Of a stretch of 64,000 nt of DNA, positions 35,884 through 45,819 are shown in pieces; the first letter of the stretch is position 1; every line of letters begins with the position of its first letter. Location of the stretch: positions 62,001-126,000 of the forward strand of contig ARYC01000462.1 in the NCBI GenBank assembly GCA_000711775.1. Direction: 5' to 3'. This DNA comes from Oxytricha trifallax (Eukaryota > Ciliophora > Spirotrichea > Sporadotrichida > Oxytrichidae). The position numbers and the translations under genes are program-made. The notes below the pieces were generated by a model. The model saw only the letters and a program-made list of their open reading frames with translations. It was not told the origin of the DNA and did no database searches.

Positions 35884-36600
35884 TCATATAATAAACTGTT
35901 GCTAATTCAAACTCTAACTTTATAGTGAATGGTTCTCTTGATCTTGTCTTTGGCCAAATTTGTCGCTCATAACTGTCAAACTACGCATTTAAGCTCTTTA
36001 AGGCTACATTTACTAAGATTCGGTTTTCAAGCGCTTTACTTGCAAAAAGAAGTCCTTCCTATCAGCTCTTAAATGCTCTTCTTCTTTAGTCTCTTCACAC
36101 TCTTATCTGGTTCGACGGCGCTTCGTATTGGACTTCAGTAAAGTAAAAGCCCTGCCATTACCAGCTAAAATTGTTCATTAAACTATCTTATAAACTTACA
36201 GGAAGTTAGCATACACCTGTTAAAGGCTTCCACAAACTCTGGCCGTATCTAAACATCTAAAGACTGCTTTCCACCTTTCTTTAGAACTGCTTTTGCCTAG
36301 CCTAGTTAATTAATTCTTGCAACTATTCAGGGATGATGGTATATAGGATGTCTCCCATTTTTTATCAATTATTCCAGTCGCGGGGAGAGGGCAGGTGGCT
36401 CATCACTTGCTCTTGCTATTGGGCAAGACTAAGAAAGTCATTACCGTAAGATCTTCAATCTATGAGATTGCTGAAACTTTTACTGAATCCTGTGAAATGA
36501 ACTATATTAATAAAGATAGCCACGAAGCAAAGAGAACTTACATTTTTATCTCCCTTAAGAATCTCACTCTAGAAATAGGAGTTGGTTGACTAGAGACTGG
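35884..36600 (-). pseudogene. Element F second gene ('22 kDa' ORF family)
   Basis: Matches the family in its C-terminal half: MGDILYTIIPEQLQELINQA aligns with FFNVLNTIQPEYLSHIINKS of element E. A GTAAGTTTATAAG...ATTTTAG stretch sits at the conserved second-intron position, and NGRAFTLLKSNTKRRRTRQ follows, like SGRTMQLLKAST in E. A TGA stands where the other families have a conserved Arg (for example DRQYFF in E, PDRKYF in D), suggesting CGA to TGA decay. The N-terminal half is poorly preserved. Confidence 0.6.
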
Positions 36601-36751
36601 GCAAGTGAGCCTTGTAGTCTTGGGACAGGAAGATATATATCTCTTTTTTACTTTGCAATTTAGTCTGTAAGTCTAGTAAATTAATTGGCTACTAGTTCAT
36701 TTAATCAAATTAATAATTTTCAAATTTATAGTCTACAAAGATTAATTAAAA

Positions 36752-38560
36752 ATGGTTCAGGATTCTTGGGGTTTGTGGAGGGGTGCCACTATTCGTATAT
36801 TTGGTGTTATTGAGAAGTTTTTTCTATCCCAAATGGGATTCTCTATAGAGAATTCCGGTAGCACTAAGAGGGAAACCTTAAGAACTATAATGAAAAACTT
36901 TAACTATTGTCCAGAATCGACTCAGGAATACTAAGAAAACTGACGAACTAATCGATAATAGCAGTTCTACTAAATGGATTTATAACTAGAATCAGAGTCG
37001 GCTCTAAAAGATTCAAGGACCTTGCATAATAATTCACTTCATTAAATCCTTGATGAGGCAACTTTAAACATTACTCAGTTAATTAGCTGTCGTCTGAGTG
37101 ATCCTGACCAAGTGGTGCTTAGCTCCCATTCTGCTAACTCCCTTAGTATGACTAAACAACATTTTTTCTAATACTAGCATCAATCTAATAACCCATTTAG
37201 TTTAAGGTTTATCGATTCTTGATCAATAGTGGTACGCTCGATTAAGCAATAAGCAGGTCTCGATGCTATGATAGGGTAATCAGCCATAAGAGAGCTTGCC
37301 ATAATGGCTCTTGAATATCTTGACCGTACAAGTACTAAAAGACTTCAGTATAGAGAATTTGCAACTTAAGTAGGTTCACCATGATTTCTTGGAGTTGATA
37401 CAATATCCTAATAATCCCTCGATCAATATAATTTGAGAAATGGGATAGAGGACTACATGATGAGTAAAATAACTACAACTTAGATGCTTGCGTTAAAGCG
37501 CAGTGCACCAGACTATCTGAAGTTATAGAACGAGAGCTTAAACAAAAATATAATGAACCTTTATAAGTAAGGGTACTAAACCAAATGTTTTGGTCACATC
37601 TTGGGCATCAAAGAGAGATTAGTGAAAAAAACTTTGAGGAAAAAACCGTAACACTTAGAGCAACCTATTTTCAATAGAAATACAACCAAATTAAACCAAC
37701 TATCTGATGCAACAAAATAAAAAATGGCAGAAATTTTGAGAGGATCAGGATCTATAATCACAGCAAATTATATTTAGGAAGAGCTCAAGCATTAGCTTGG
37801 CATAAAAGTCTCGAAGTATCATATCATAAAATACTTAGTACGCGACTTGGGTCTCACTTATCATAAGGTGTATTAGATAACGCCAAATCACAATACATCA
37901 ATTTCGAAACTAGCTCGACAATTAGCCGCGGCTGAGTATATCCGCTTATTATGTAGGGGCGAAATCCTAATCAATATAGACGAGACTGTAGTACAAAGCA
38001 CCAACAATCGAAATTATTCTTGGGCCCCGTCTGGTACTACCACTCTCTCAACTCCTTCCAGGAGAATGAGTAAAGTATCTATTACAGCTGCAGCATGCAG
38101 TAATGGAGAATTGCTGTTTACTGTGAATAATGGGACCACTAATAGCTCGACATTCATTAATTTCTTTATTTTATTGGTGAAGCACCTTAGCAGGCTAGAC
38201 CCCTGGTGGTAGGCTAATTACCTGATTATTGTGGATAATGCGCCTTACCACAAAAGTTTCGCAGCATTAGAGCCAGTAAAAAAGATGGATTTGCCTCTTC
38301 TCTTTCTGGGGCCTTACTAGTTTGATCTCGCCCCAGTGGTACAGGTCTTTCGATGCATCAAGCAGCGAGATCTCAACGAAACAAGATGCTCAGTCTCAAA
38401 AACATTGAGGTATTAATTTACTTTTTGGAGGCAGTTATCAAGATACATCCAGCTACTTGCATTTTAGATCTCAAATATCGGCATGATGACTTGGCTTGAA
38501 ACAGCTTTTCAAAGAGCACTAGTAACTGCTTTAAAACACTTGAGTCTGCAAGACGTATGA
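36752..38560 (+). pseudogene. Element F transposase, 602-codon frame with three TGAs
   Basis: One uninterrupted phase of 602 codons from ATG 36752, broken only by in-frame TGA at 36941, 37220 and 37382. The C-terminal half is an IS630/Tc1-type DDE domain: ITANYIQEELKHQLGIKVSK (helix-turn-helix), first Asp in INIDETVVQS, second Asp in LIIVDNAPYHKS. In the third motif YQFDLAPVVQVFRCIK the usual catalytic Glu is Gln. The ~300-residue N-terminal extension is absent from the TBE transposases here. The three TGAs and the Glu-to-Gln change indicate a dead copy of a distinct transposase lineage. Confidence 0.72.
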
Positions 38561-38896
38561 TGCAGTCTCAACTCGTAGGCAAACTATCAGCAACTTTATT
38601 AATTGGTTTAAAATATGATAAACTCAAATCGTCCATATTTCTTTGTAATGACTACTTGACTGTCCAGGAAATGAGGAGTCGCTGCAGTTTATGCTTCTCT
38701 ATCATATGGTGTTAAGATTGGTGAATTTCAATATGCTGAGTCAAATTTAAGTTGGTTTTAATCATTTTTGTAAGTTTACATTGATATGTATCAAATCTAA
38801 ATATTTAAATCAACCTATAAAAAGCAGTTTAAACATTCATTAAAGTAATGGCTATTAAATTTTCAGTTATCCACTTATTGATTTTTATTCTGATTA

Positions 38897-39888
38897 TTTT
38901 ATTATTAAGCGAGTATAATTAAAATGGGGAGACAGTTAAAATTAAATCAAAAAAGAGATCAAATAAAATTATGTTCATATCAATATACATGTGTTAAGAT
39001 AAAACAGTCACTAATTTGAAATATGTTTGAGTAGATCCTTATTTAACTTTAATTAATTAATCAACTATCTAAAAATGGAATTTTTGTTTTTTTTCAACTT
39101 TTCTGATTTATTTCTATTTTAGCGCAGTGATCAAGTTGATGCTGTAGCTGATCTCTAAGTTTTTCATAGATATCTTCAGGGTATCTTCAGGATATCTTCC
39201 TTAAAAAATAAAAAGTGTGGAGGCTGTGGAGAGTGTGGAGTTTAGCATCACCAATAGCAGTGGAAATAGCATCAATATCACCAATATTCTCTCAAAATCA
39301 AGCATTATTAGGAGTCTGATTGAAATTCTAGAGAATTTCAAAATTTTACATCTCTGATTTTTTCATTGTTTTTAACAACATTATCTTCATCATCATCTTA
39401 AATATTAGGTCTCACATCTATGAATTTTAGAAAAACTAGATGTTTTAGATAAAATCTCAGACTCCTAATAATGCTTGATTTTGAGAGAATATTGGTGATA
39501 TTGATGCTATTTCCACTGTTATTAGAGATGCTAAACTCCACACTCTCCACAGTCTCCACACTTTTTAATTTTCAAGTAAGATATCCTGAAGATACCCTGA
39601 AGATACCCTGAAGATATCTATGAAAAACTTAGAGATCAGCTACAGCATCAACTTGATCACTGCGCTAAAATAGAAATAAATCAGAAAAGTTGAAAAAAAA
39701 AAAAATTCCATTTTTAGATAGTTGATTAATTAATTAAAGTTAAATAAGGATCTACTCAAACATATTTCAAATTAGTGACTGTTTTATCTTAACACATGTA
39801 TATTGATATGAACATAATTTTATTTGATCTCTTTTTTGATTTAATTTTAACTGTCTCCCCATTTTAATTATACTCGCTTAATAGAGCT
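38897..39888. repeat. 1 kb near-perfect palindrome with ~420 bp arms
   Basis: The left arm 38897-39320 (AAGCGAGTATAATTAAAATG...GCATTATTAGGAGTCTGA) pairs with the right arm 39463-39888 at well over 90% identity; the loop is ~140 bp. The arms contain a short repeat (GGTATCTTCAGGATATCTTC). No gene. Either a foldback element or the abutting ends of two elements of one family. The very high arm identity suggests recent origin or conversion. Confidence 0.8.
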
Positions 39889-39929
39889 AAAATGACAGAT
39901 TAAAGTATAAAAATGATTTAATATTCCAA

Positions 39930-42020
39930 GGGCTAAAATAAAAGAGTGCCGAAGCAGGAAGAGAAGCAGTTTGACATTAGCGAGATATGGATGCACACAA
40001 GACTGATATTGGCTTTGAATATTTCGTTAGATGGGAAGAGTATGATCCTAATTAAGATAGTTGGATACCAAATTAAAATAAATCGGAGACTGGGCAAAAG
40101 ATGAAGCAGAGAAGTTTATAATTGACAAGAAACCTAAGCTGTTGGATGTGAAAGTGTATTAGCAAAAATGCACCGCTCGCCATAAATCACTGAGGAATAG
40201 TATAATTTTCGCTTAAGGTGACACAAGAACTGACAAATGTATGAAAGTCATGAACTCCGAAACTGCCTAGATAAGTACTTTCCCACCAGCTATTAAGCGA
40301 ACTACGAAACAGAAAATCGAAGCTATAGAGGATAAGAATTATGAAAACAAGACATAACAATTATTGCAGAGGACGATGAGGATCACAATATTAGCAAATA
40401 TTTGCATATAAGTGAAGAACTTAGAGACTTCGAATGTCCTTTCATTAACTACTCTAATGAATTAGAAAAGAAATTGACCGACAAGTATGACAGTTTTCTA
40501 GACATCAATTATGGATCGATGATTTAGTAAACGAGGGAAGATTTCCTTTAAGGGCTTACAAGCAGATTCTCTCATAATTTAGGACTACTCAACTTTACTC
40601 AGTAGAAGTTCAATAATTGCCGCCCCAGGATATATTTAAGAAGGCATATTGGCATCCGGGAAAACAAGATCAATCTACCCTAACGTGTTTTATAACAGCA
40701 AGTAACATGGTGGCCGGAGTGCCATTATTCGATTCTCCTTAGAAATTTCATGCCATGTATGAGTCAAGGACTCACATGTCAAATAAAAGAAAGTTGGAGA
40801 TGCCTTGGGAGGAAGGATATTGCTACAAAAATCTCCCATTTTTATTCTTTGACCCTAATGATGATCAATGGTACAGCCCAGTTTTCAATCATTAAATATC
40901 AGGTGTTATCCTTCGTAATATGAAAGAAAATTTACACTAAGGGTGGTGGGGTCTCTTGGAAACCAACAACCCGTATAGAAAGTTCATAATTCAAGTTCTA
41001 GTGATTACTTCCACCCTTGAAAATGGCGTAGTTTAAAAATAGTAGCCGTTTCATGCAACAGCATTGGTAAAAGATAATAACAAATGGCTGTTACTAGACT
41101 CAGTTGAGGAAGGCTCTTTAGAGATTACCCCGGATGGGGATAACTCAAAGAATGGTACGACGGAGTTTATAGTATTGGAATGCTTGCAATCTGTCCAGAT
41201 AATCCTCCTCCTGGCAAGTGATAGGCTTTTAAACGAGAATGGTATCGTTTCATGAATGGTGAAAAAGTGATAAAGCAAGGTGGTAACAGGATAAAAAATC
41301 AAAAGCAGCAGAAAGAGTTCCCGAAAAGATCGTAGAACCAATCTACACAATAAAGGCAATAAATAAAATAGAACCAACAAGCAAGCAATTCCATAGAGCA
41401 TTCCAAGGAAATCTAGAGGCAAACAACTTATTGGCAAGAGAGCAGATAGAGGGAGAGATATGGATGCAAAGACAGCATTGTTTGACAGCACTTTGAATGG
41501 GAGACTGAAGAGATAATTAATTAATTCAGAGCATGAGAGGGCCAGACTCGAGACCATTCAAAAATGTTAGGTATAAATCATGCTTGAGACGAAGATCACT
41601 TTCGGGAAGTTGTAAAAGTACATAGAGACCATCAGAAAAATGATGGTGTTGCCATTCCCAGATTAATTATAGAAGCAAGTACTTGCTCCGGAGAAGGATA
41701 GAGGAATCATTAGTACTGCTTATTCCTGGGTGGCTCTTCGCGGTCCAAGATCGAGGCTGGATCACTTCAAGCAGTAAATGATAAATGACGGTGGCGAACT
41801 CTAAATACAAGTTGAATCAAAAGAGAGTGAAGTAGTTGGATAGAACTGGGTGGACTAGAAATTTGAGAAAGTTCTGCTCTAGATCGAAGAAAATCTCTAT
41901 AGCTTCGTATATATATAATGCTTCAGGACAACCCGAAAATACCCTACTCCTTTGTCACACACGTCAAACGCATTCTTTCAAAAACAAAGGCTACTGGTCT
42001 TTAATAGCGCTACGATAGTG
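39930..42020 (+). pseudogene. Broken gene set with chromodomain and protease-like part
   Basis: The start holds a chromodomain: FDISEIW, then IGFEYFVRWEEYDPNQDSW, matching the aromatic-cage pattern Y-W-x5-DSW. Further on come ELRDFECPFINYSNELEKKL, QDIFKKAYWHPGKQDQ and MPWEEGYCYKNLPFLFFDPN. Then FHATALVKDNNKWLLLDS resembles the His...Asp part of a cysteine peptidase of the Josephin or Ulp1 type. The parts lie in several phases, so it is an old, broken remnant of a mobile element whose family is unresolved. Chromodomains occur in several integrase and transposon families. Confidence 0.45.
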
Positions 42021-42109
42021 AGATTAAGCAGCATAAGGCTAACATAATTAAGGACAATGACCCCATAAAGATGCCTGATGATTCGATGCAAGCATACCTT
42101 GCAATTGAA

Positions 42110-42410
42110 AAGATTGTTAAGAATTTAATAGCTGTAATTAAAGTTTGTCTAATTTTAAAATAATATGGTAAGTATTTCAAATTTCATTTCACTTTATTTT
42201 GAAATCTTTTAGTTAAACTTACTCTTTTTTTTTAATAAAATTTTCTAAACTGTTAAATTACTTATTGATTAGTGAAAATATCAATTCTTTGAATATTATT
42301 GAAATACATATATAGAAATAATTTTTATTATCATTAAAATTACTCTAAATTTTGAGAATTTCAAGAAATAAAAATAATAATCAATTGTTTATATATACTT
42401 TGCTTCAACA
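42110..42410. other. AT-rich DNA, no gene seen
   Basis: A/T tracts, no coding frame. The left end of element E may lie near 42415, where CAACAAAACCCCATTT resembles a degenerate C4A4 end, but no matching right end was found. Confidence 0.35.
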
Positions 42411-42541
42411 AAACCCCATTTAGCATTAAGGACCGTGGTACTCTATCCTTCTAATTTTGATCCACGTTGCCTGATCCCATTTACTCCGGAGCTAAATGAA
42501 ATTCGTTGGCACTGACTCAAACACACCCCTTTCATTTCATT

Positions 42542-42784
42542 ATGGCATATTCTGCTATTAACAGCGTTTTTATTTGGGAGCATCTATTCCTGCTCAAGTA
42601 TTAGCATAAGTATCTTGAGATGCTACTTAAGTCTAGGGTTGAAATCCATAGTCGTCCTCGCATTAAGATCTCAACTGAATCCCTAATTATATCAACTCGA
42701 TTTAATTCAAATGATTTTTCACTAGGAATATCAAGCTGGAGGGCTGAAACGAGCAGCCTTGTTAAAGAATGCAAACTGTAGTGA
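42542..42784 (+). CDS. Hypothetical 80-residue ORF at left of element E
   Basis: ATG 42542 to TGA 42782: MAYSAINSVFIWEHLFLLKY, RPRIKISTESLIISTRFNSN, SWRAETSSLVKECKLQ. GC content is raised as in the other element E genes. No family recognised; could be an extra gene or an exon of the element. Confidence 0.35.
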
Positions 42785-42952
42785 TAAGATGCCTAGCTCT
42801 ATAAGCAAAGTCACATCTCATCTCCTTGCTCCACAACCATAGAATCTTATAATAGCAATTGAGGAATGTGCTGACCCGCCTACTTACCCCAGCAGCCTTT
42901 GATTGAATAGCTAAGTCGTAGTCAATACCCATGATTCAGTTGTTGCGCCGAG

Positions 42953-43215
42953 ATTCTAAGCTCCATGATAATAGGAGGAATTGGAGGAAGCGGAGGAACC
43001 AGAGGAAGCAGAGGAATAGGAGGAAAAGGAGGAATCGGAGGAAGTGGAGGAATCGGAGGAAAGGGAGGAAGCGGAGGAATTAGAGGAAGCAGAGGAAGCA
43101 GAGGAAGCGGAGGAATCAGAGGAAGCAGAGGAATAAGAGGAATAGGAGGAATATGAAGAAGCGGAGGAATAAGAGGAATCGGAGGAATAAGAGGAATAAG
43201 AGGAAGCAAGCGGAG
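42953..43215 (+). repeat. Purine-rich 9 bp minisatellite
   Basis: About 29 tandem units of the form GAGGAAKMG (variants GAGGAATCG, GAGGAAGCG, GAGGAAGCA, GAGGAATAG) on the plus strand, nearly pure purine for 260 bp. Frames through it give G/I/S/R or P/L/I repeats, which are by-products of the repeat and not genes. Such tracts can form triplexes and mutate quickly. Confidence 0.9.
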
Positions 43216-43519
43216 GAATCTGAAGAAACAACCTTAGATTAATCCATAGAGACTTCTACACGCCATTCGATTGCCATTCGAACTTACTTCGCTAGGGGTT
43301 TCTAAAGCAAATTGCAGGCTTGGAGAAAACTGCCAGAGATGCTTTAAGATATGAATGGATCTAAAATTCATCAACAATAAAATTTAGCATTAGCTTAAAC
43401 CTGCTTTCATTCAAGAATAAAAATCTCGCCTATTTAAGAGACTCTAATTACTTAATAAGAATGACTTTAAAATTTGAATTTCAAATTCAAAACCTCAAAC
43501 TTCTTTTCAGCAACAATCA

Positions 43520-44539
43520 ATGACTATTCAGCCAGAAACCTTCTCGAGTGTATAAGACTTAATAATATATCTCAGGTTTAGATGTTAAGATCCACATTAG
43601 GATTCGCCGATATATGTAAGCTACAAGCTAATTAGTGAGCTCACTCACATTCCATGTCGAGTAGTGGTTAACATTTGTAAACTCAGAAGTCTGCAATCAA
43701 ATGCTCGGCAATTTAATAATAATAGAAGCAAACTATCTGAAGCTCACTTAGGTTTTCTTACTGACTAAAGCACTTTATAGCATCAGGCAGGTATGACATT
43801 AGGAGAGAGATGTGTCATGTTCCACCGAAAGTTTCCTGAGCTTAAGATTTCTCAATCCAAACTTTCTAAAGTATATAAGGACAATGGAATTAAGAGGAAA
43901 TTTATCAGTGTTTGCAAGTACATGAGTCCAGTCTAGCATCTTAAAACCCAAGATCTATTTTAATAGATGAGACTCAATCTAATCAATACTCTACAAGAGC
44001 GAAGAAAGATTGTATTCATCGACGAGGTGATGTTTACATACTCTACTAATCTCAAACAGGAGTTCAGCAATCGGCGCCAAAACATTATTGTGAAAGACAA
44101 ATTACAATTCACAAAGAGCATTGCAGTAGTTGCAGGAGTGTCTCCGGACAAAGGATTGGAAATTTACTATAGCTATGATAGATCCGTCAACATTGAAAAA
44201 TTCTACGACTTTATTGTGGGACTGCATGAATAAAACTATGAGAAGAAGATCGCTATTGTTCTAGACAATCTTAGAGTGCATCACAGCAACAAAATTAAAA
44301 CTTTGACGCAAGAGCTGGATATTTCTTTAATATTTACTCCACCCTACTCACCTTAGTATAATCCCATTGAGAATTATTTCTCAGTGCTGAAGAACTAGTT
44401 CAAGAGAATGAAGATGAAGATAGTGGGACAGGATCAGAGATTCGATGCAAAAAGAGTGCTAAGATAAGCATTCAACAGCGTTGAAGATGAAATAATAAGA
44501 GACATCTGCAATAAAAAATTAAAGAAATTTGAATTATGA
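43520..44539 (+). CDS. Element E transposase, intact 339 residues
   Basis: IS630/Tc1-type DDE transposase, expected to cut and join element ends in the developing nucleus. ATG 43520 to TGA 44537 is open for 339 codons with many TAA/TAG read as Gln. Landmarks: VMFHRKFPELKISQSKLSKV (as in TBE transposases), first Asp in VFIDEVMFTYS (about residue 172), second in IAIVLDNLRVHHSN, catalytic Glu in YSPQYNPIENYFSVLK with the 34-residue-class spacing. All three catalytic acids are present and there is no frameshift or TGA. It converges on the second gene (gap ~27 bp). Confidence 0.92.
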
Positions 44540-44566
44540 AGTTAACATTATTTGAAGCTTTAAAGC

Positions 44567-45413
44567 TCATATATTAAATCTCATCACATTATTGTTCATC
44601 ATGCCTGTGTCAGATTAGGATTCAAACATCGTGGTGTTCGTCTCCATGAGGCGTGCTCCATCATTGGGCCTGATCCCCTTGCCTGCTGAGGCATGCTCTA
44701 TTCCCCTGAATCGTTTAAGGGACAAAACCTTCGTGGGCGACTGCTTAGGTTTTCTTGCCTTCATTAGTTTAGTTGAAGCTTTCAAGAGCTGCATTGTCCT
44801 CCCCGATTTTTCTAAATTTAATTAAGTTAAAGTCATTGTGAGATACTTGAGATGAATGGGTGGCTGGTCAGCTGAGAGAACCAGTCATCAGAGATGAGTA
44901 TGTAGTCATTCTTTTACCCTTGGCCATCACCACCATTCCTGCTTCCCCTTGACTTGTTGATGATGTGCGAGAGATACTCAGGCTGGATTGTATTTAATAC
45001 GTTGAAGAAGTATTGCCTGTCAATAGGCTTGGACTTCTCTGACATATCAGGCAGGTAGAAGCTCAGCTCCTAATCGTCACACACCTGCAAATATAGCTGC
45101 CTGACTGAAAGTTCATCATACTTTGGGACCTTCACCATCTTGATCTGGTCCATCTTCAGAAGTTTCTTGGATCCCTTAAAAATTAGTCGGAGGTATTCTC
45201 TGTTGATGCCCTCGATCGGTGGCATGTAGTATCCCACTATAAATGTCAGGAGGAGTAAGATTTACGAATCTCAGTTAGATAGGTGTAAAGGTCAACTTTG
45301 GACTTGAACTTCCCTCCCAGCTCGTGTGGTGTGATCTTCAAGATGCTCTCCTCAGCTTGGCTTTCACTCATCTGAAATTGCTGGTGTGATCTTTTCTGAG
45401 AAATTGTCTCCAT
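44567..45413 (-). CDS. Element E second gene ('22 kDa' ORF family), intact, spliced
   Basis: Exons 45413-45266, 45236-44847 and 44811-44567 give 260 residues plus stop. Intron 1 (45237-45265, GTAAATC...TTATAG, 29 nt) and intron 2 (44812-44846, GTATCTC...TTTAG, 35 nt) match the places and phases seen in TBE A and C. Family blocks: GGKFKSKVDLYTYLTEI, GYYMPPIEG, VPKYDELSVRQLYLQ, LSFYLPDMS, IDRQYFFNVLNTIQPEYLSH, SDDWFSQLTSHPFIS, and a basic tail KARKPKQSPTK. Function unknown; the basic tail and association with the transposase suggest a nuclear, DNA-associated role. GC content is higher than in its neighbours. Confidence 0.85.
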
Positions 45414-45819
45414 AAATGATAATCGCTATAGCCAATTAAAAATAAAATATTATTTATCATCTTAACTATAAGAAAAACAGCAAGGTTAATCGAAAAGTCT
45501 ATTGTGAATGTGGATTAATCTTGACTGGTATATATTTTCAAAAAAAGGGAGGGGAGTCCGTTGTAATTTTTTCACAAATTGCTAAAAATTTTGAATGAAA
45601 TATTTTTGTGATTTTTTGTGATTTCTTGCCAATTTTTGTGATTTTTGTGATCTTTTTGGCCTTTTTTTGTGATTTTTTTGAAAAAAAATTGTGGTCATTT
45701 TTTTTAGTCACAGTCCCCCCTTTTATTGATTTAATCCATTAAAGAGATCAAGTTCAAGATTAAGTAATTTAAATTTGAATTTATTAAATTAAAAAAATCA
45801 CAAATTCAAAAATTTTAAA
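45414..45819. promoter_or_regulatory. Element E divergent promoter region with TTTTTGTGAT repeats
   Basis: The region between the diverging second gene and helicase gene contains about six copies of TTTTTGTGAT or close variants between 45602 and 45680, plus AT-rich sequence around. Equivalent regions of TBE A and C contain different repeated motifs. A regulatory role is inferred from position. Confidence 0.5.

Larger units (their letters stand above)
35884..38560. mobile_element. TBE-like element F (core genes)
   Basis: Contains a second-gene homologue on the minus strand and a long IS630/Tc1-type transposase on the plus strand, arranged head to head. In A, C, D and E these two genes are tail to tail, so the order here is different. 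Element ends were not found. Both genes are broken. Confidence 0.6.

Noticed and set aside
41051-41557. 168-residue minus-strand ORF with hydrophobic stretches
   Set aside because: It is antisense to the broken plus-strand gene with the HATALVKDNNKW and DGVYSIGMLAICPD blocks, which has the better composition.
42922-43231. Three overlapping low-complexity proteins (Pro/Leu, Ser, Gly/Ile rich)
   Set aside because: All are translations of the 9 bp purine repeat in different frames.
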